From an uncultured Lysobacter sp. (GTDB lineage Bacteria > Pseudomonadota > Gammaproteobacteria > Xanthomonadales > Xanthomonadaceae): a stretch of DNA of 6,609 nucleotides. A program made the translations under genes and the position numbers. The notes under the pieces were generated by a model. That model ran no database searches. It saw only the letters and a program-made list of their open reading frames with translations, and was not told the origin of the DNA. The stretch lies in contig CADCUA010000472.1 of NCBI GenBank assembly GCA_902805755.1, positions 1-6,609 on the forward strand, given 5' to 3'. Positions 1-6,325 of this stretch are shown in pieces. Position 1 is the stretch's first letter. Each line of letters opens with the position of its first letter.

Positions 1-41
1 CCCCCCGCGGCGGGGGCGCCCCCCCCCCGGGGGCCCCCCCC
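1..41. other. Low-complexity C/G smear, probable contig-end artefact
   Basis: These bases are almost only C and G in long homopolymer runs. Read on the minus strand they continue the ppc frame after the motif FFHGRGG, but give a glycine/alanine/proline string where PEP carboxylases have the conserved GRGGSVGRGGGP-type loop. The frame is still open and the composition is still glycine-rich. This suggests that real GGC/GGG-rich coding sequence has been miscalled or mis-assembled rather than replaced by other DNA. The bases should not be used for annotation. Confidence 0.75.
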
Positions 42-1898
42 CCCGCCCCGGCCGTGGAAGAACGTGATTCGCACGCCGCTGTCGTGCGCGAGCTGGGTAA
101 GTTCCACCTGCGTGCGCTGCAGCCCCCAGCGCGAGGCGAGCAGGCCGCCGTCCTTCGCGCTGTCGGAGTAACCGAGCATGACGATCTGATGGTTGCCGCG
201 CGCGGCCAGGTGTTCGCGATACAGCGGATCGGCGAGCAGTTCGTGCACGGTTGCCGGCGCGGCGGCGAGATCGTCGATGGTTTCGAACAACGGCGCCACA
301 TCCAGCGGCACCTGGCCGTCCTCGACGCAGCCGGCAATGCGCGCGAGCGCGAGCACCGCGAGCGCATCGGCGGCGCTGCGGCTCATGCTGACGATGTACG
401 GGCCGAACGCGCGCGCGCCGTAACGTCCACGCATCTGCGCGATCGCATTGAACACCGCGAGCGTTTGCGTAGCGGCCCCCGCATCGGCACCGGCGCGTGG
501 CGGTTCGCGCAGCAGCGCATGCAGCCGCTGCGTGCGGACTTGGGCATCCAGCGTCGGCCAGCGGTCGTCACCGATCACGGCGGCAAGCGCGGCGTCATGC
601 GTGCTCGACTCCTGGCGGATATCGAGCGTGGCCAGGTGGAAGCCGAAACAGCGCGCGCGTCGCTGCAGGCGGCGCACCGCGAACGTGCCGGCGTGGCGGC
701 CGCCGTGCGCGCACAGGCTGCGCTCGATCAGCGTGATGTCGTCGATGAACTCCTGCACTTCGCGATAGCCGTGTGGCGCCTCGGCGGCAGTCGCCTCCAG
801 GCGCAGCTGCATCAGTGTGAGCAGGTTGCGGTAGGGCATGTCGGCATCACGCGCTCGCAGGCGTTCGCAGGCGTCCGGGTGCATCGCGCAGTAACGCTCG
901 ATGCGTTGCGCGATGTCCGGCGCAATCGCCACGCGTGCGGGCGACTGCGTCAGCAGCCGGCGCAGCGCTTCGACGTCGCGACCGTATGCGCCGAGCACGC
1001 GTGCGCGCTGCGCGGCAAGCGTGGCGGTGATCGTCGCGGCGCCGACGTTCGGGTTGCCGTCCATGTCGCCACCGACCCAGGTCGCGAACGCGAGCACGTC
1101 GCCGATCGCGTCCTCCAGCGCGCAGGCCTCGGCCTCGGGCGGCAGCACGCCGGGGAAGTGTTCGCGCAGCGCCGCTTCCAGCGCTTCGCAGTACACCGGC
1201 AGCACGCGATACAGCACGTCGGTCAGGTAGTAGCTGACATGTTCGAATTCGTCGCTCACGCTGGGCCGCGCGGGCGGCGTGTCCGCGGTCTGCCAGCTCG
1301 CGGTCAGCGCCAGGCGGATGCGCTCGCGGTCGGCGGCACGTTCGGCCGGCGTGCGGCCGCGGTCGATGTCGGCAACGAGGCACGACACGATGCGCCGCTC
1401 TTTTTCCAGCAGCGCGCGCCGCACCGCTTCCGTCGGATGCGCAGTGAAGACCGGCTCGATGCGCAGACGCGAAAGCACGTCGGCCATTTCGCCCTCAGCG
1501 ACGCCTTCGCCGGCCAGCGCCCCCAGCACCGCGCGCAGGCCGCCGGGTTGCGCGCCGTCGCCCTGGCGCTCGTGATCGCGCCGGCGACGAATGCGGTGCA
1601 CGCGCTCGGCGATGTTCACCGCCTGGAAGTAGGTCGAAAACGCGCGCACCAGATCACTGGCCTGCGCGGGATCGACCGCGCCGATCACCTCGTCCAGCGC
1701 CGCCACCGGTGCACCGGTTTCGCGTCGCGCGATCGCCGCACGGCGCAGGCGTTCGACTTCGGCGAGGAACTCCGGCCCGCGCTGGTCGGCGAGGATCTCG
1801 CCCACCAAGGCACCGAGCAGCTTCACGTCCTCGCGCAGCAGCGTGTCGGTGGCGGCGAATTTCACCGCGCGCAGCGGTTCGTCGAACGTATCGGCCAT
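1..1898 (-). CDS. ppc: Phosphoenolpyruvate carboxylase, C-terminus cut off by the window edge
   Basis: Cytoplasmic PEP carboxylase (EC 4.1.1.31) makes oxaloacetate from PEP and bicarbonate, refilling the TCA cycle. The ATG at 1898 opens a stop-free minus frame; no strong Shine-Dalgarno is visible before it. About 617 reliable residues are present. They include the first active-site signature FTAHPTEAVRR with the catalytic histidine at 154, the segment WVGGDMDGNPNV (274-285), and the second signature MLGYSDSAKDGG with its lysine at 582. The start of the catalytic FHGRGG loop follows, with its histidine at 615. The family is usually near 900 residues, so about 280-300 are missing beyond the left edge; bases 1-41 are unreliable. 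The gene lies 76 bp downstream of gshA on the same strand and may be co-transcribed with it. The family assignment is very secure. Confidence 0.96.
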   Translation of the reverse strand, partial: MADTFDEPLRAVKFAATDTLLREDVKLLGALVGEILADQRGPEFLAEVERLRRAAIARRETGAPVAALDEVIGAVDPAQASDLVRAFSTYFQAVNIAERVHRIRRRRDHERQGDGAQPGGLRAVLGALAGEGVAEGEMADVLSRLRIEPVFTAHPTEAVRRALLEKERRIVSCLVADIDRGRTPAERAADRERIRLALTASWQTADTPPARPSVSDEFEHVSYYLTDVLYRVLPVYCEALEAALREHFPGVLPPEAEACALEDAIGDVLAFATWVGGDMDGNPNVGAATITATLAAQRARVLGAYGRDVEALRRLLTQSPARVAIAPDIAQRIERYCAMHPDACERLRARDADMPYRNLLTLMQLRLEATAAEAPHGYREVQEFIDDITLIERSLCAHGGRHAGTFAVRRLQRRARCFGFHLATLDIRQESSTHDAALAAVIGDDRWPTLDAQVRTQRLHALLREPPRAGADAGAATQTLAVFNAIAQMRGRYGARAFGPYIVSMSRSAADALAVLALARIAGCVEDGQVPLDVAPLFETIDDLAAAPATVHELLADPLYREHLAARGNHQIVMLGYSDSAKDGGLLASRWGLQRTQVELTQLAHDSGVRITFFHGRGGGGGPRGGGAPAAG

Positions 1899-1923
1899 GG
1901 ACGGCTCGCAAGGCGGCAAAGCG

Positions 1924-1951
1924 CGCAGGCTACCGCGTCGGCATACCTGCG
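1924..1951 (-). other. Stem-loop in the gshA-ppc gap
   Basis: On the minus strand CGCAGGTA pairs with TAgCCTGCG (one bulged G), and an inner CCG/CGG pair closes a small loop, all inside the 76-bp gshA-ppc spacer. No U-tract follows directly, so it is not a standard intrinsic terminator. It could be an mRNA-processing or stability element, or chance in GC-rich DNA. Confidence 0.25.
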
Positions 1952-1974
1952 TTACATGACGATTCGGCGTGGAC

Positions 1975-3339
1975 TCAGTACGCGAACTCGCGGAACACCG
2001 GATCGATGTTGCCGCCCCACGCGCCGTGGAACAGTTCGAGCTTGCGTTCGGCCGGGGTGATGCCGGCTTCGACGAATTCCATCAGTGTCTGCAAATGGAT
2101 CGTTTCGTCAGCGCCGTTCGCATTGAGCCGCGCGCGACGGGCAAGACCGTGCGCGGAGATCTCCAGCGCGCGCTGCGCAAGGTCGCGCACGGTGCCGTTG
2201 CGGAACGGCAGCTTCATCGCATGGCGCGCGACGCCGTCACGCAGCGCATGGCGCTCTTCGCGGGTGAAGTCCTTCACGAGGTCCCACGCGGCATCGAGCG
2301 CGGTCTGGTCATACAGAAGGCCGACCCAGAACGCCGGCAGTGCGCAGATGCGGCTCCACGGGCCGGAGTCCGCGCCGCGCATTTCCAGGTACTTCTTCAG
2401 CCGCACTTCGGGGAACGCGGTGGTGCTGTGGTCGGCCCAGTCCTTCAGCGTCGGATGCTCGCCCGGGTACGCCGGCAGGCGGCCATCGAGGTAGTCGCGG
2501 AACGACTGCCCGCTCGCATCGATGTAATGGCCGTCGCGGCAGACGAAATACATCGGCACGTCGAGCAGGTAATCGGTGTAGCGCTCGTAGCCGAAGCCGT
2601 CCTCGAACACGAAATCCAGCATGCCGGTGCGGCCGCCGTCGGTGTCGGTCCAGATGTGCGAGCGGTAGGAGAGGTAGCCGTTCGGCTTGCCTTCGGTGAA
2701 TGGCGAATCGGCGAACAGCGCGGTCGCGACCGGCTGCAGCGCGAGGCCGACGCGGAACTTCTTCACCATGTCGGCTTCGGACGCGACATCGAGATTGACC
2801 TGCACCGTGCAGGTGCGCGTCATCATGTCCAGGCCAAGCGTGCCCACTTTGGGCATGTACTCGCGCATGATCTTGTAGCGGCCCTTCGGCATCCACGGCA
2901 TGTCGTCGCGGCGCCACTTGGGCTGGAAGCCCATGCCGAGAAAACCCAGGCCCATCGGCTCGGCGACGCTGCGCACTTCGCGCAGGTGGCTGGACGTTTC
3001 GCTGCAGGTTTCATGCAGGTTTTCGAGCGGCGCGCCCGACAGTTCCAGCTGGCCGGCCGGCTCCAGCGACACCGAGGCCTGGTCGCGCACCAGCGCGATC
3101 ACGCGGCCGTGCTCCTCGCACGCTTCCCAACCGAACTGCTGCAGGCCCTTGAGCAGCGCCTCGATGCCGCGCTCGCCGTCGAATGTCGGCGCCTGCAGGT
3201 CATCGGTGCGGAAGCCGAACTTCTCGTGCTCGGTGCCGATCTTCCAGTCCGAGGGCTCACGCACGCCGGAGGCGAGGTATTCGACCAGCTGGTCCCGTCC
3301 TTCGATGGGGGTTTCGTTGACCTGACTGGGACCGGACAC
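1975..3339 (-). CDS. gshA: Glutamate-cysteine ligase, plant/proteobacterial type
   Basis: This cytoplasmic ATP-dependent ligase (EC 6.3.2.2) joins the gamma-carboxyl of glutamate to cysteine, the first step of glutathione synthesis. The 454-residue product matches the plant GSH1-like family over its whole length and not the E. coli GshA type. Visible motifs are IGTEHEKFGF (34-43), SLEPAGQLELSG (91-102), GFLGMGFQPKW (132-142), MPKGRYKIMREYMPKVG (150-166), CTVQVNLD (177-184), FTEGKPNGYLS (214-224), YLEMRGADSGPW (317-328) and ALPAFWVGLLYD (333-344). The C-terminus DPVFREFAY is typical of the family. The GTG at 3339 is preferred because AGAGG lies seven bases upstream and the N-terminus then has the length usual in related bacteria. 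The frame stays open to an ATG at 3369 and further to 3483, but those extensions are arginine-rich and unlike the family. It probably heads a transcript that may continue into ppc. Confidence 0.96.
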   Translation of the reverse strand: MSGPSQVNETPIEGRDQLVEYLASGVREPSDWKIGTEHEKFGFRTDDLQAPTFDGERGIEALLKGLQQFGWEACEEHGRVIALVRDQASVSLEPAGQLELSGAPLENLHETCSETSSHLREVRSVAEPMGLGFLGMGFQPKWRRDDMPWMPKGRYKIMREYMPKVGTLGLDMMTRTCTVQVNLDVASEADMVKKFRVGLALQPVATALFADSPFTEGKPNGYLSYRSHIWTDTDGGRTGMLDFVFEDGFGYERYTDYLLDVPMYFVCRDGHYIDASGQSFRDYLDGRLPAYPGEHPTLKDWADHSTTAFPEVRLKKYLEMRGADSGPWSRICALPAFWVGLLYDQTALDAAWDLVKDFTREERHALRDGVARHAMKLPFRNGTVRDLAQRALEISAHGLARRARLNANGADETIHLQTLMEFVEAGITPAERKLELFHGAWGGNIDPVFREFAY

Positions 3340-3346
3340 TGATCTA

Positions 3347-3351
3347 CCTCT
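3347..3351 (-). promoter_or_regulatory. Ribosome-binding site deciding the gshA GTG start
   Basis: Minus-strand AGAGG is followed by a seven-base spacer and GTG at 3339. This is the only good Shine-Dalgarno near the candidate starts. The in-frame ATG at 3369 lacks one and lies in the loop region of a small GCGGC/GCCGC hairpin (3363-3375). Confidence 0.6.
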
Positions 3352-3410
3352 GGTTTGAATGGGCGGCATTGCCGCAGTGCAGCCGGAGCGGCGTCGCGTT
3401 ACCGGCGCGA

Positions 3411-3416
3411 AGTCTA
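3411..3416 (-). promoter_or_regulatory. Possible gshA -10 box (TAGACT)
   Basis: Within the divergent gshA/oppA intergenic region (3340-3552) the minus strand reads GCTAGACTTCGCG. TAGACT matches the -10 consensus at four of six positions and would give a leader of roughly 65 bases before the GTG. That leader would contain the short GCGGC-loop-GCCGC hairpin at 3363-3375. A -35 match upstream (TTCAAC, 15-base spacer) is poor, so the call is tentative. Confidence 0.3.
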
Positions 3417-3540
3417 GCGCGCGCATGAGACGTTGAAGCCACCGCCGCCGCGTTGCTGCGTTGCACCTGTGGCGCGGATGCACCCCTGGTGACTGGAAAC
3501 GTCGAAGCGCGCGGCAAGCGGCCGGGTCGATCGCGTCGCC

Positions 3541-3546
3541 TACAAT
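3541..3546 (+). promoter_or_regulatory. Probable -10 box (TACAAT) of the opp operon, leaderless geometry
   Basis: TACAAT matches the -10 consensus TATAAT at five of six positions. It ends six bases before the A of the ATG at 3553, so the usual start of transcription (seven bases after the box) falls on that A. No recognisable TTGACA-like -35 lies 16-18 bases upstream, and no Shine-Dalgarno precedes the start. This fits a leaderless mRNA. Confidence 0.5.
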
Positions 3547-3552
3547 CCGGTG

Positions 3553-5202
3553 ATGCCCGACCGTTTCCCATCCGCGCGATGCGTGCGCGCACTGGCTGCC
3601 GCCATGGTGCTGTCATGCCTGCCTGCATGGGCGCAAGGAGCGGATGCGCGGCTGGAGCGCGGCAACGGCCCGGAGCCGTCCACGCTTGATGCGCACCGCT
3701 GCCAGGAAGTGGCCTGCGGCAACGTGCTGCGTGACCTGTACGAAGGCCTGGTGACGCAGGACGCGCAGGGCCGGCTGGTACCCGGTATTGCACGTCGCTG
3801 GTCGGTGTCGAAGGACGGGCGCACGTGGACGTTCGAGCTGCGCGACGGACTGCGCTGGAGCAACGGTGAGGTACTGGATGCATCGCAGGTGGTCGCGAGC
3901 TTCCAGCGCGCGTTCGCGCCGGCGACCGCGGCCCCGTTCGGCGAGCTGTTCGATGCGCTTCGCAATGCACAGGCGGTGCAGGCGGGGCGTGTGCCGCCGA
4001 GTGCGCTCGGCGTCTGGGCGAAGGGCGCGCGCACGGTCGTGTTCGAACTCACGCGCAGCGCATCGCTGCCGGCACTGCTGACGTTGCCGATCGCGTTCCC
4101 GGTGTACCTGCCCGGCGTCGAGGCGCATGGCAACCAGCACACGCGGCCGGGCCGGCTGGTGTCGAACGGCGCCTACCGGCTGGAGGCCTGGACCCCGCAG
4201 GCGAACCTGCAGGTCGTGCGCAATCGGCATTTCTTCGCCGCGCCGTCGGTCGCGATCGAGCGCGTGCGCTACCACGTGACCGAGGACGCGGCCGCCGAGC
4301 TGCAGCGCTTCGCCGCTGGCGATCTGCACATCACCGAGACCGTGCCGCCGCAGCCGCTGGCGGCCTTGCGAAAGCGCTTCGGCACGCAGCTGCACGTCAG
4401 TCCTTACCTCGGCGCGTTCTGGTTCGGCTACAACCTGACGCGCGAGCCGTTCGGTGGCGATTGCGATCAAGCTCGCCCGATGCAATGCGCGCAGCGCACG
4501 CACGCGCTGCGGCAGGCGTTGTCACTCGCGGTCGATCGCGACCGCCTGACGCGGCACATCACCGGCTTCGGCGAAACGCCGGCCCACGGCGTGGTGCCGC
4601 CCGGCATTGCCGGCTACACACCGGCGCGGGCGCCATGGGCCGCGTTGCCGCAGGCACAGCGCGAAGCGCGTGCACGCGCGCTGTATCGCGCCGCGGGGTA
4701 TTCGCGTGCAAAGCCTCTGGTGCTGGAGCTGCGTTACAACACGTCCACGCCGCATCGGCGGCTCGCACTCGCGGTCGCCGCAATGTGGCGCGAGGTGCTG
4801 GGCATCAACGTGCGACTGCGCAATGAGGAGTGGAAAGTCTTCGTCGGCAATCGCAAGCAGCGCGTGATCACGCAGGTGTTCCGCGGCGGCTGGATCGCCG
4901 ATGTCCCGGATGCGCGCAACTTCCTCGCCGCATTCGGCAGTGACGGCCCGCTCAACTGGACCGGTTACGACGATGCGGGGTTCCGTGAGCGCCTCGCGCG
5001 CGCCGATGCTGCGCGCTCGGAGGCCGCGCGCAATGCCTGGCTGCATGCGGCGGAAACGCGCCTGCTTGCGCACGATGCGGTGATCCCGCTGTATTTCTAC
5101 ACCTCCAAGCATCTGGTCGACCCGCGCGTGCGTGGCTTCCAAGGCAATGCGCTGGATCGTCATGCGAGCCGCTGGCTGTCGCTGGACGGACCGACTCGAT
5201 GA
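3553..5202 (+). CDS. oppA: OppA-like periplasmic oligopeptide-binding protein of an ABC importer (SBP family 5)
   Basis: The 549-residue product is a family-5 extracellular solute-binding protein that would capture peptides in the periplasm and deliver them to an OppB/OppC permease. It has a Sec signal peptide: basic n-region, hydrophobic core ALAAAMVLSCLPAWA, likely type-I cleavage after AWA at about residue 27. It then aligns throughout with OppA: RGNGPEPSTLDAHR, NVLRDLYEGLV (57-67), WTFELRDGLRWSNG (92-105), LVSNGAYRLEAW (202-213), ALSLAVDRDRL, YNTSTPHRRLALAVAAMW (395-412) and GGWIADV. The Asp of that last motif (residue 450) corresponds to the OppA residue that binds the peptide amino terminus. 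The two cysteines forming the E. coli OppA disulfide are absent; pairs C50/C55 and C304/C312 occur elsewhere. A GTG at 3550 directly precedes the chosen ATG. The stop is in an ATGA overlap with a small ORF. Substrate specificity cannot be read from the sequence. Confidence 0.93.
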   Translation: MPDRFPSARCVRALAAAMVLSCLPAWAQGADARLERGNGPEPSTLDAHRCQEVACGNVLRDLYEGLVTQDAQGRLVPGIARRWSVSKDGRTWTFELRDGLRWSNGEVLDASQVVASFQRAFAPATAAPFGELFDALRNAQAVQAGRVPPSALGVWAKGARTVVFELTRSASLPALLTLPIAFPVYLPGVEAHGNQHTRPGRLVSNGAYRLEAWTPQANLQVVRNRHFFAAPSVAIERVRYHVTEDAAAELQRFAAGDLHITETVPPQPLAALRKRFGTQLHVSPYLGAFWFGYNLTREPFGGDCDQARPMQCAQRTHALRQALSLAVDRDRLTRHITGFGETPAHGVVPPGIAGYTPARAPWAALPQAQREARARALYRAAGYSRAKPLVLELRYNTSTPHRRLALAVAAMWREVLGINVRLRNEEWKVFVGNRKQRVITQVFRGGWIADVPDARNFLAAFGSDGPLNWTGYDDAGFRERLARADAARSEAARNAWLHAAETRLLAHDAVIPLYFYTSKHLVDPRVRGFQGNALDRHASRWLSLDGPTR

Positions 5203-5420
5203 ATGCGACTGCATCCATCGTTGATGCGGGGCGCGACTGCGACGCGCGTCTGCACGTGGAACAGCAGGATCAGCAGCGGCGCGGCGACGGACTTTGGTGC
5301 CGCAAGCCGGAGGCCTGCGATGAACATCAACGCGCGATGCACCGGCCGGCTGGCGCGCAGCCGGCCGCCTGCATCATGCGGGCGCACATCGCTGCCTCCG
5401 GTCCCGAGGTCGACGCATGA
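5199..5420 (+). CDS. Questionable 73-residue linker ORF between oppA and oppB
   Basis: The ATG overlaps the oppA stop as ATGA (5199-5202), and its TGA overlaps the oppB start as ATGA (5417-5420), the geometry of translationally coupled genes. A weak GGACGGA lies eight bases upstream. The predicted protein is rich in Gln, Arg, Ala, His and Asp, has no signal or membrane segment, and resembles no family I recognise. Its middle is the codon-for-codon antisense reading of an inverted oppB fragment, which explains much of its openness. It may act only as a coupling reading frame, or may be a by-product of an insertion. Confidence 0.2.
   Translation: MNATASIVDAGRDCDARLHVEQQDQQRRGDGLWCRKPEACDEHQRAMHRPAGAQPAACIMRAHIAASGPEVDA
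5259..5360 (-). pseudogene. Inverted 102-bp fragment of an oppB-like permease gene
   Basis: Read on the minus strand this stretch encodes LRASRPVHRALMFIAG followed by LRLAAPKSVAAPLLILLF. It matches permease residues 120-153 of the downstream oppB with 28 of 34 residues, and 5774-5875 with 91 of 102 bases, without gaps. There are four synonymous and seven amino-acid-changing base differences, including Gly to Arg and Phe to Ser, as expected for a decaying copy. Flanking sequence on both sides does not align with oppB. It is a remnant of this or a paralogous permease gene, in reverse orientation within the oppA-oppB gap. The alignment was made by eye. Confidence 0.88.
5343..5367 (+). other. Strong GC-rich hairpin between oppA and oppB
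   Basis: CGGCCGGCTG, loop GCGCG, CAGCCGGCCG is a perfect ten-base-pair inverted repeat. It straddles the edge of the inverted permease fragment (5360). No T-run follows on either strand, so it is not a classical terminator. In the operon mRNA it could protect the oppA transcript from 3' decay or lower read-through to oppB, giving more binding protein than permease, as is known for hairpins between binding-protein and permease genes. That role is inferred. Confidence 0.6.
5406..5409 (+). promoter_or_regulatory. Ribosome-binding site of oppB
   Basis: GAGG lies seven bases before the ATG at 5417 and supports that start. It lies inside the segment that separates oppA and oppB, so the linker supplies the present initiation signal of oppB. 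Confidence 0.6.
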
Positions 5421-6325
5421 AGCGCATTGCCGCGCGCGCATTCGAAGCGCTGCTGACACTGTGGCTGCTCGCGACGCTGTGCTTCGTGCTGCTGCGCGCG
5501 GCGCCTGGCGGGCCGTTCGACAGCGAGAAGGCCGCGCCGCCCGAGGTGCAGGCCGCGCTCGCCGCGCAGTACCGCCTGGATCGTCCGCTGCCCGCGCAAT
5601 ACGCGGCGTGGCTGGGCGACGTCGCGCGCGGCGACCTCGGGCCGTCGTTCCAGTACCCCGACTACACGGTCAACCAGATGATCGCGCAGGCACTGCCGGT
5701 GTCGGCGCTCAACGGCGGGCTCGCGTTGCTGCTCGCGCTGGGCTTCGGCATCCCGCTCGGCATCTGGGCCGCGCTGCGCGCCGGCCAGCCGGTGGATCGC
5801 GCGCTGATGTTCATCGCCGGCCTCGGGCTTGCGGTGCCGAAGTTCGTCGCCGCGCCGCTGTTGATCCTGCTGTTCGCGGTTACGCTGCACTGGCTGCCCG
5901 CCGGCGGTTGGGGGGAAGCATCGAACCTCGTGCTGCCGGTGATCGCGCTCGCGCTGCCGAACATCGCGTACTGCGCGCGCCTGACGCGCGCGTCGATGCT
6001 GGAGACGCTGTCGGCCGAATACCTGCGTGCAGCGCGTGCGCGCGGGTTTTCCGAAGCACGCCTGCTGTTCGCGCATGCGCTGCGGCCGGCGATGCTGCCG
6101 GTCGTCGCATGGCTGTCGCCGGCGCTGATCAACGTCGTCACCGGCTCGGCCGTGGTCGAGCAGGTGTTCGGCATCCCCGGCATGGGGCGCTACTTCGTGC
6201 AGGGCGCACTCAACCGCGATTACACGCTCGTGCTCGGCGTGGTGCTGGTCGTCGGCGCGCTGATCGTGGCGATCAACACGCTGGTCGATGCACTGCGTGC
6301 GCGCATGGATCCGCGGCTGCAGTGA
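5417..6325 (+). CDS. oppB: OppB/DppB-type inner-membrane permease of a peptide ABC importer
   Basis: The 302-residue protein is a binding-protein-dependent transport permease. It has an N-terminal membrane helix (about 8-28) ending in the family motif RAAPGGPF, then a periplasmic segment with QYRLDRPLPAQYAAWL (51-66) and RGDLGPSF. The core has further hydrophobic helices at about 97-118, 128-157, 170-185, 226-246 and 270-290. The cytoplasmic EAA loop, which docks on the ATPase, is clear: EYLRAARARGFSEARLLF (201-218). FGIPGMGRYF (251-260) is also typical. The length is normal for OppB/DppB. GAGG seven bases upstream supports the ATG, which overlaps the stop of the linker ORF. Residues 120-153 are the part copied in inverted orientation in the linker. 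Function needs an OppC-type partner and ATPases, not seen in the window. Confidence 0.94.
   Translation: MKRIAARAFEALLTLWLLATLCFVLLRAAPGGPFDSEKAAPPEVQAALAAQYRLDRPLPAQYAAWLGDVARGDLGPSFQYPDYTVNQMIAQALPVSALNGGLALLLALGFGIPLGIWAALRAGQPVDRALMFIAGLGLAVPKFVAAPLLILLFAVTLHWLPAGGWGEASNLVLPVIALALPNIAYCARLTRASMLETLSAEYLRAARARGFSEARLLFAHALRPAMLPVVAWLSPALINVVTGSAVVEQVFGIPGMGRYFVQGALNRDYTLVLGVVLVVGALIVAINTLVDALRARMDPRLQ
5774..5875 (+). repeat. oppB arm of the inverted repeat
   Basis: This internal part of oppB pairs with 5259-5360 as an inverted repeat: 102 bases, 11 differences, 413 bases between the arms. In a plus-strand transcript six of the 11 differences would still form G-U pairs, so about 97 of 102 positions could pair. 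Confidence 0.88.

Noticed and set aside
54..2060. Plus-strand open frame of 668 codons
   Set aside because: It is in the exact codon-mirrored frame of ppc. It is open only because ppc lacks TTA, CTA and TCA codons in GC-rich DNA, and its product is low-information and His/Arg/Gln-rich.
1969..3342. Plus-strand open frame of 457 codons
   Set aside because: It is the codon-mirrored shadow of gshA, whose minus-strand reading matches a known enzyme family over its whole length.
3340..3483. N-terminal extension of gshA to 3369 or 3483
   Set aside because: The extension is Arg-rich, lacks family similarity and has no ribosome-binding site. GTG at 3339 has AGAGG at a seven-base distance.
3553..3640. 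Lipoprotein signal (VLSC) at the OppA N-terminus
   Set aside because: The residues before Cys fit the lipobox poorly, and AWA-QG a few residues later is a good type-I cleavage site.
3613..4503. Minus-strand open frame opposite oppA
   Set aside because: It is a shadow of oppA. The plus-strand reading has a signal peptide and full-length OppA similarity.
5343..5367. Hairpin as an intrinsic terminator
   Set aside because: No T-run follows the stem on either strand.
5327..6076. Minus-strand 249-codon frame opposite oppB
   Set aside because: It is antisense to oppB. Its similarity to the linker ORF (QQDQQRRGD, KPEA, DEHQRA) simply reflects the inverted DNA repeat.
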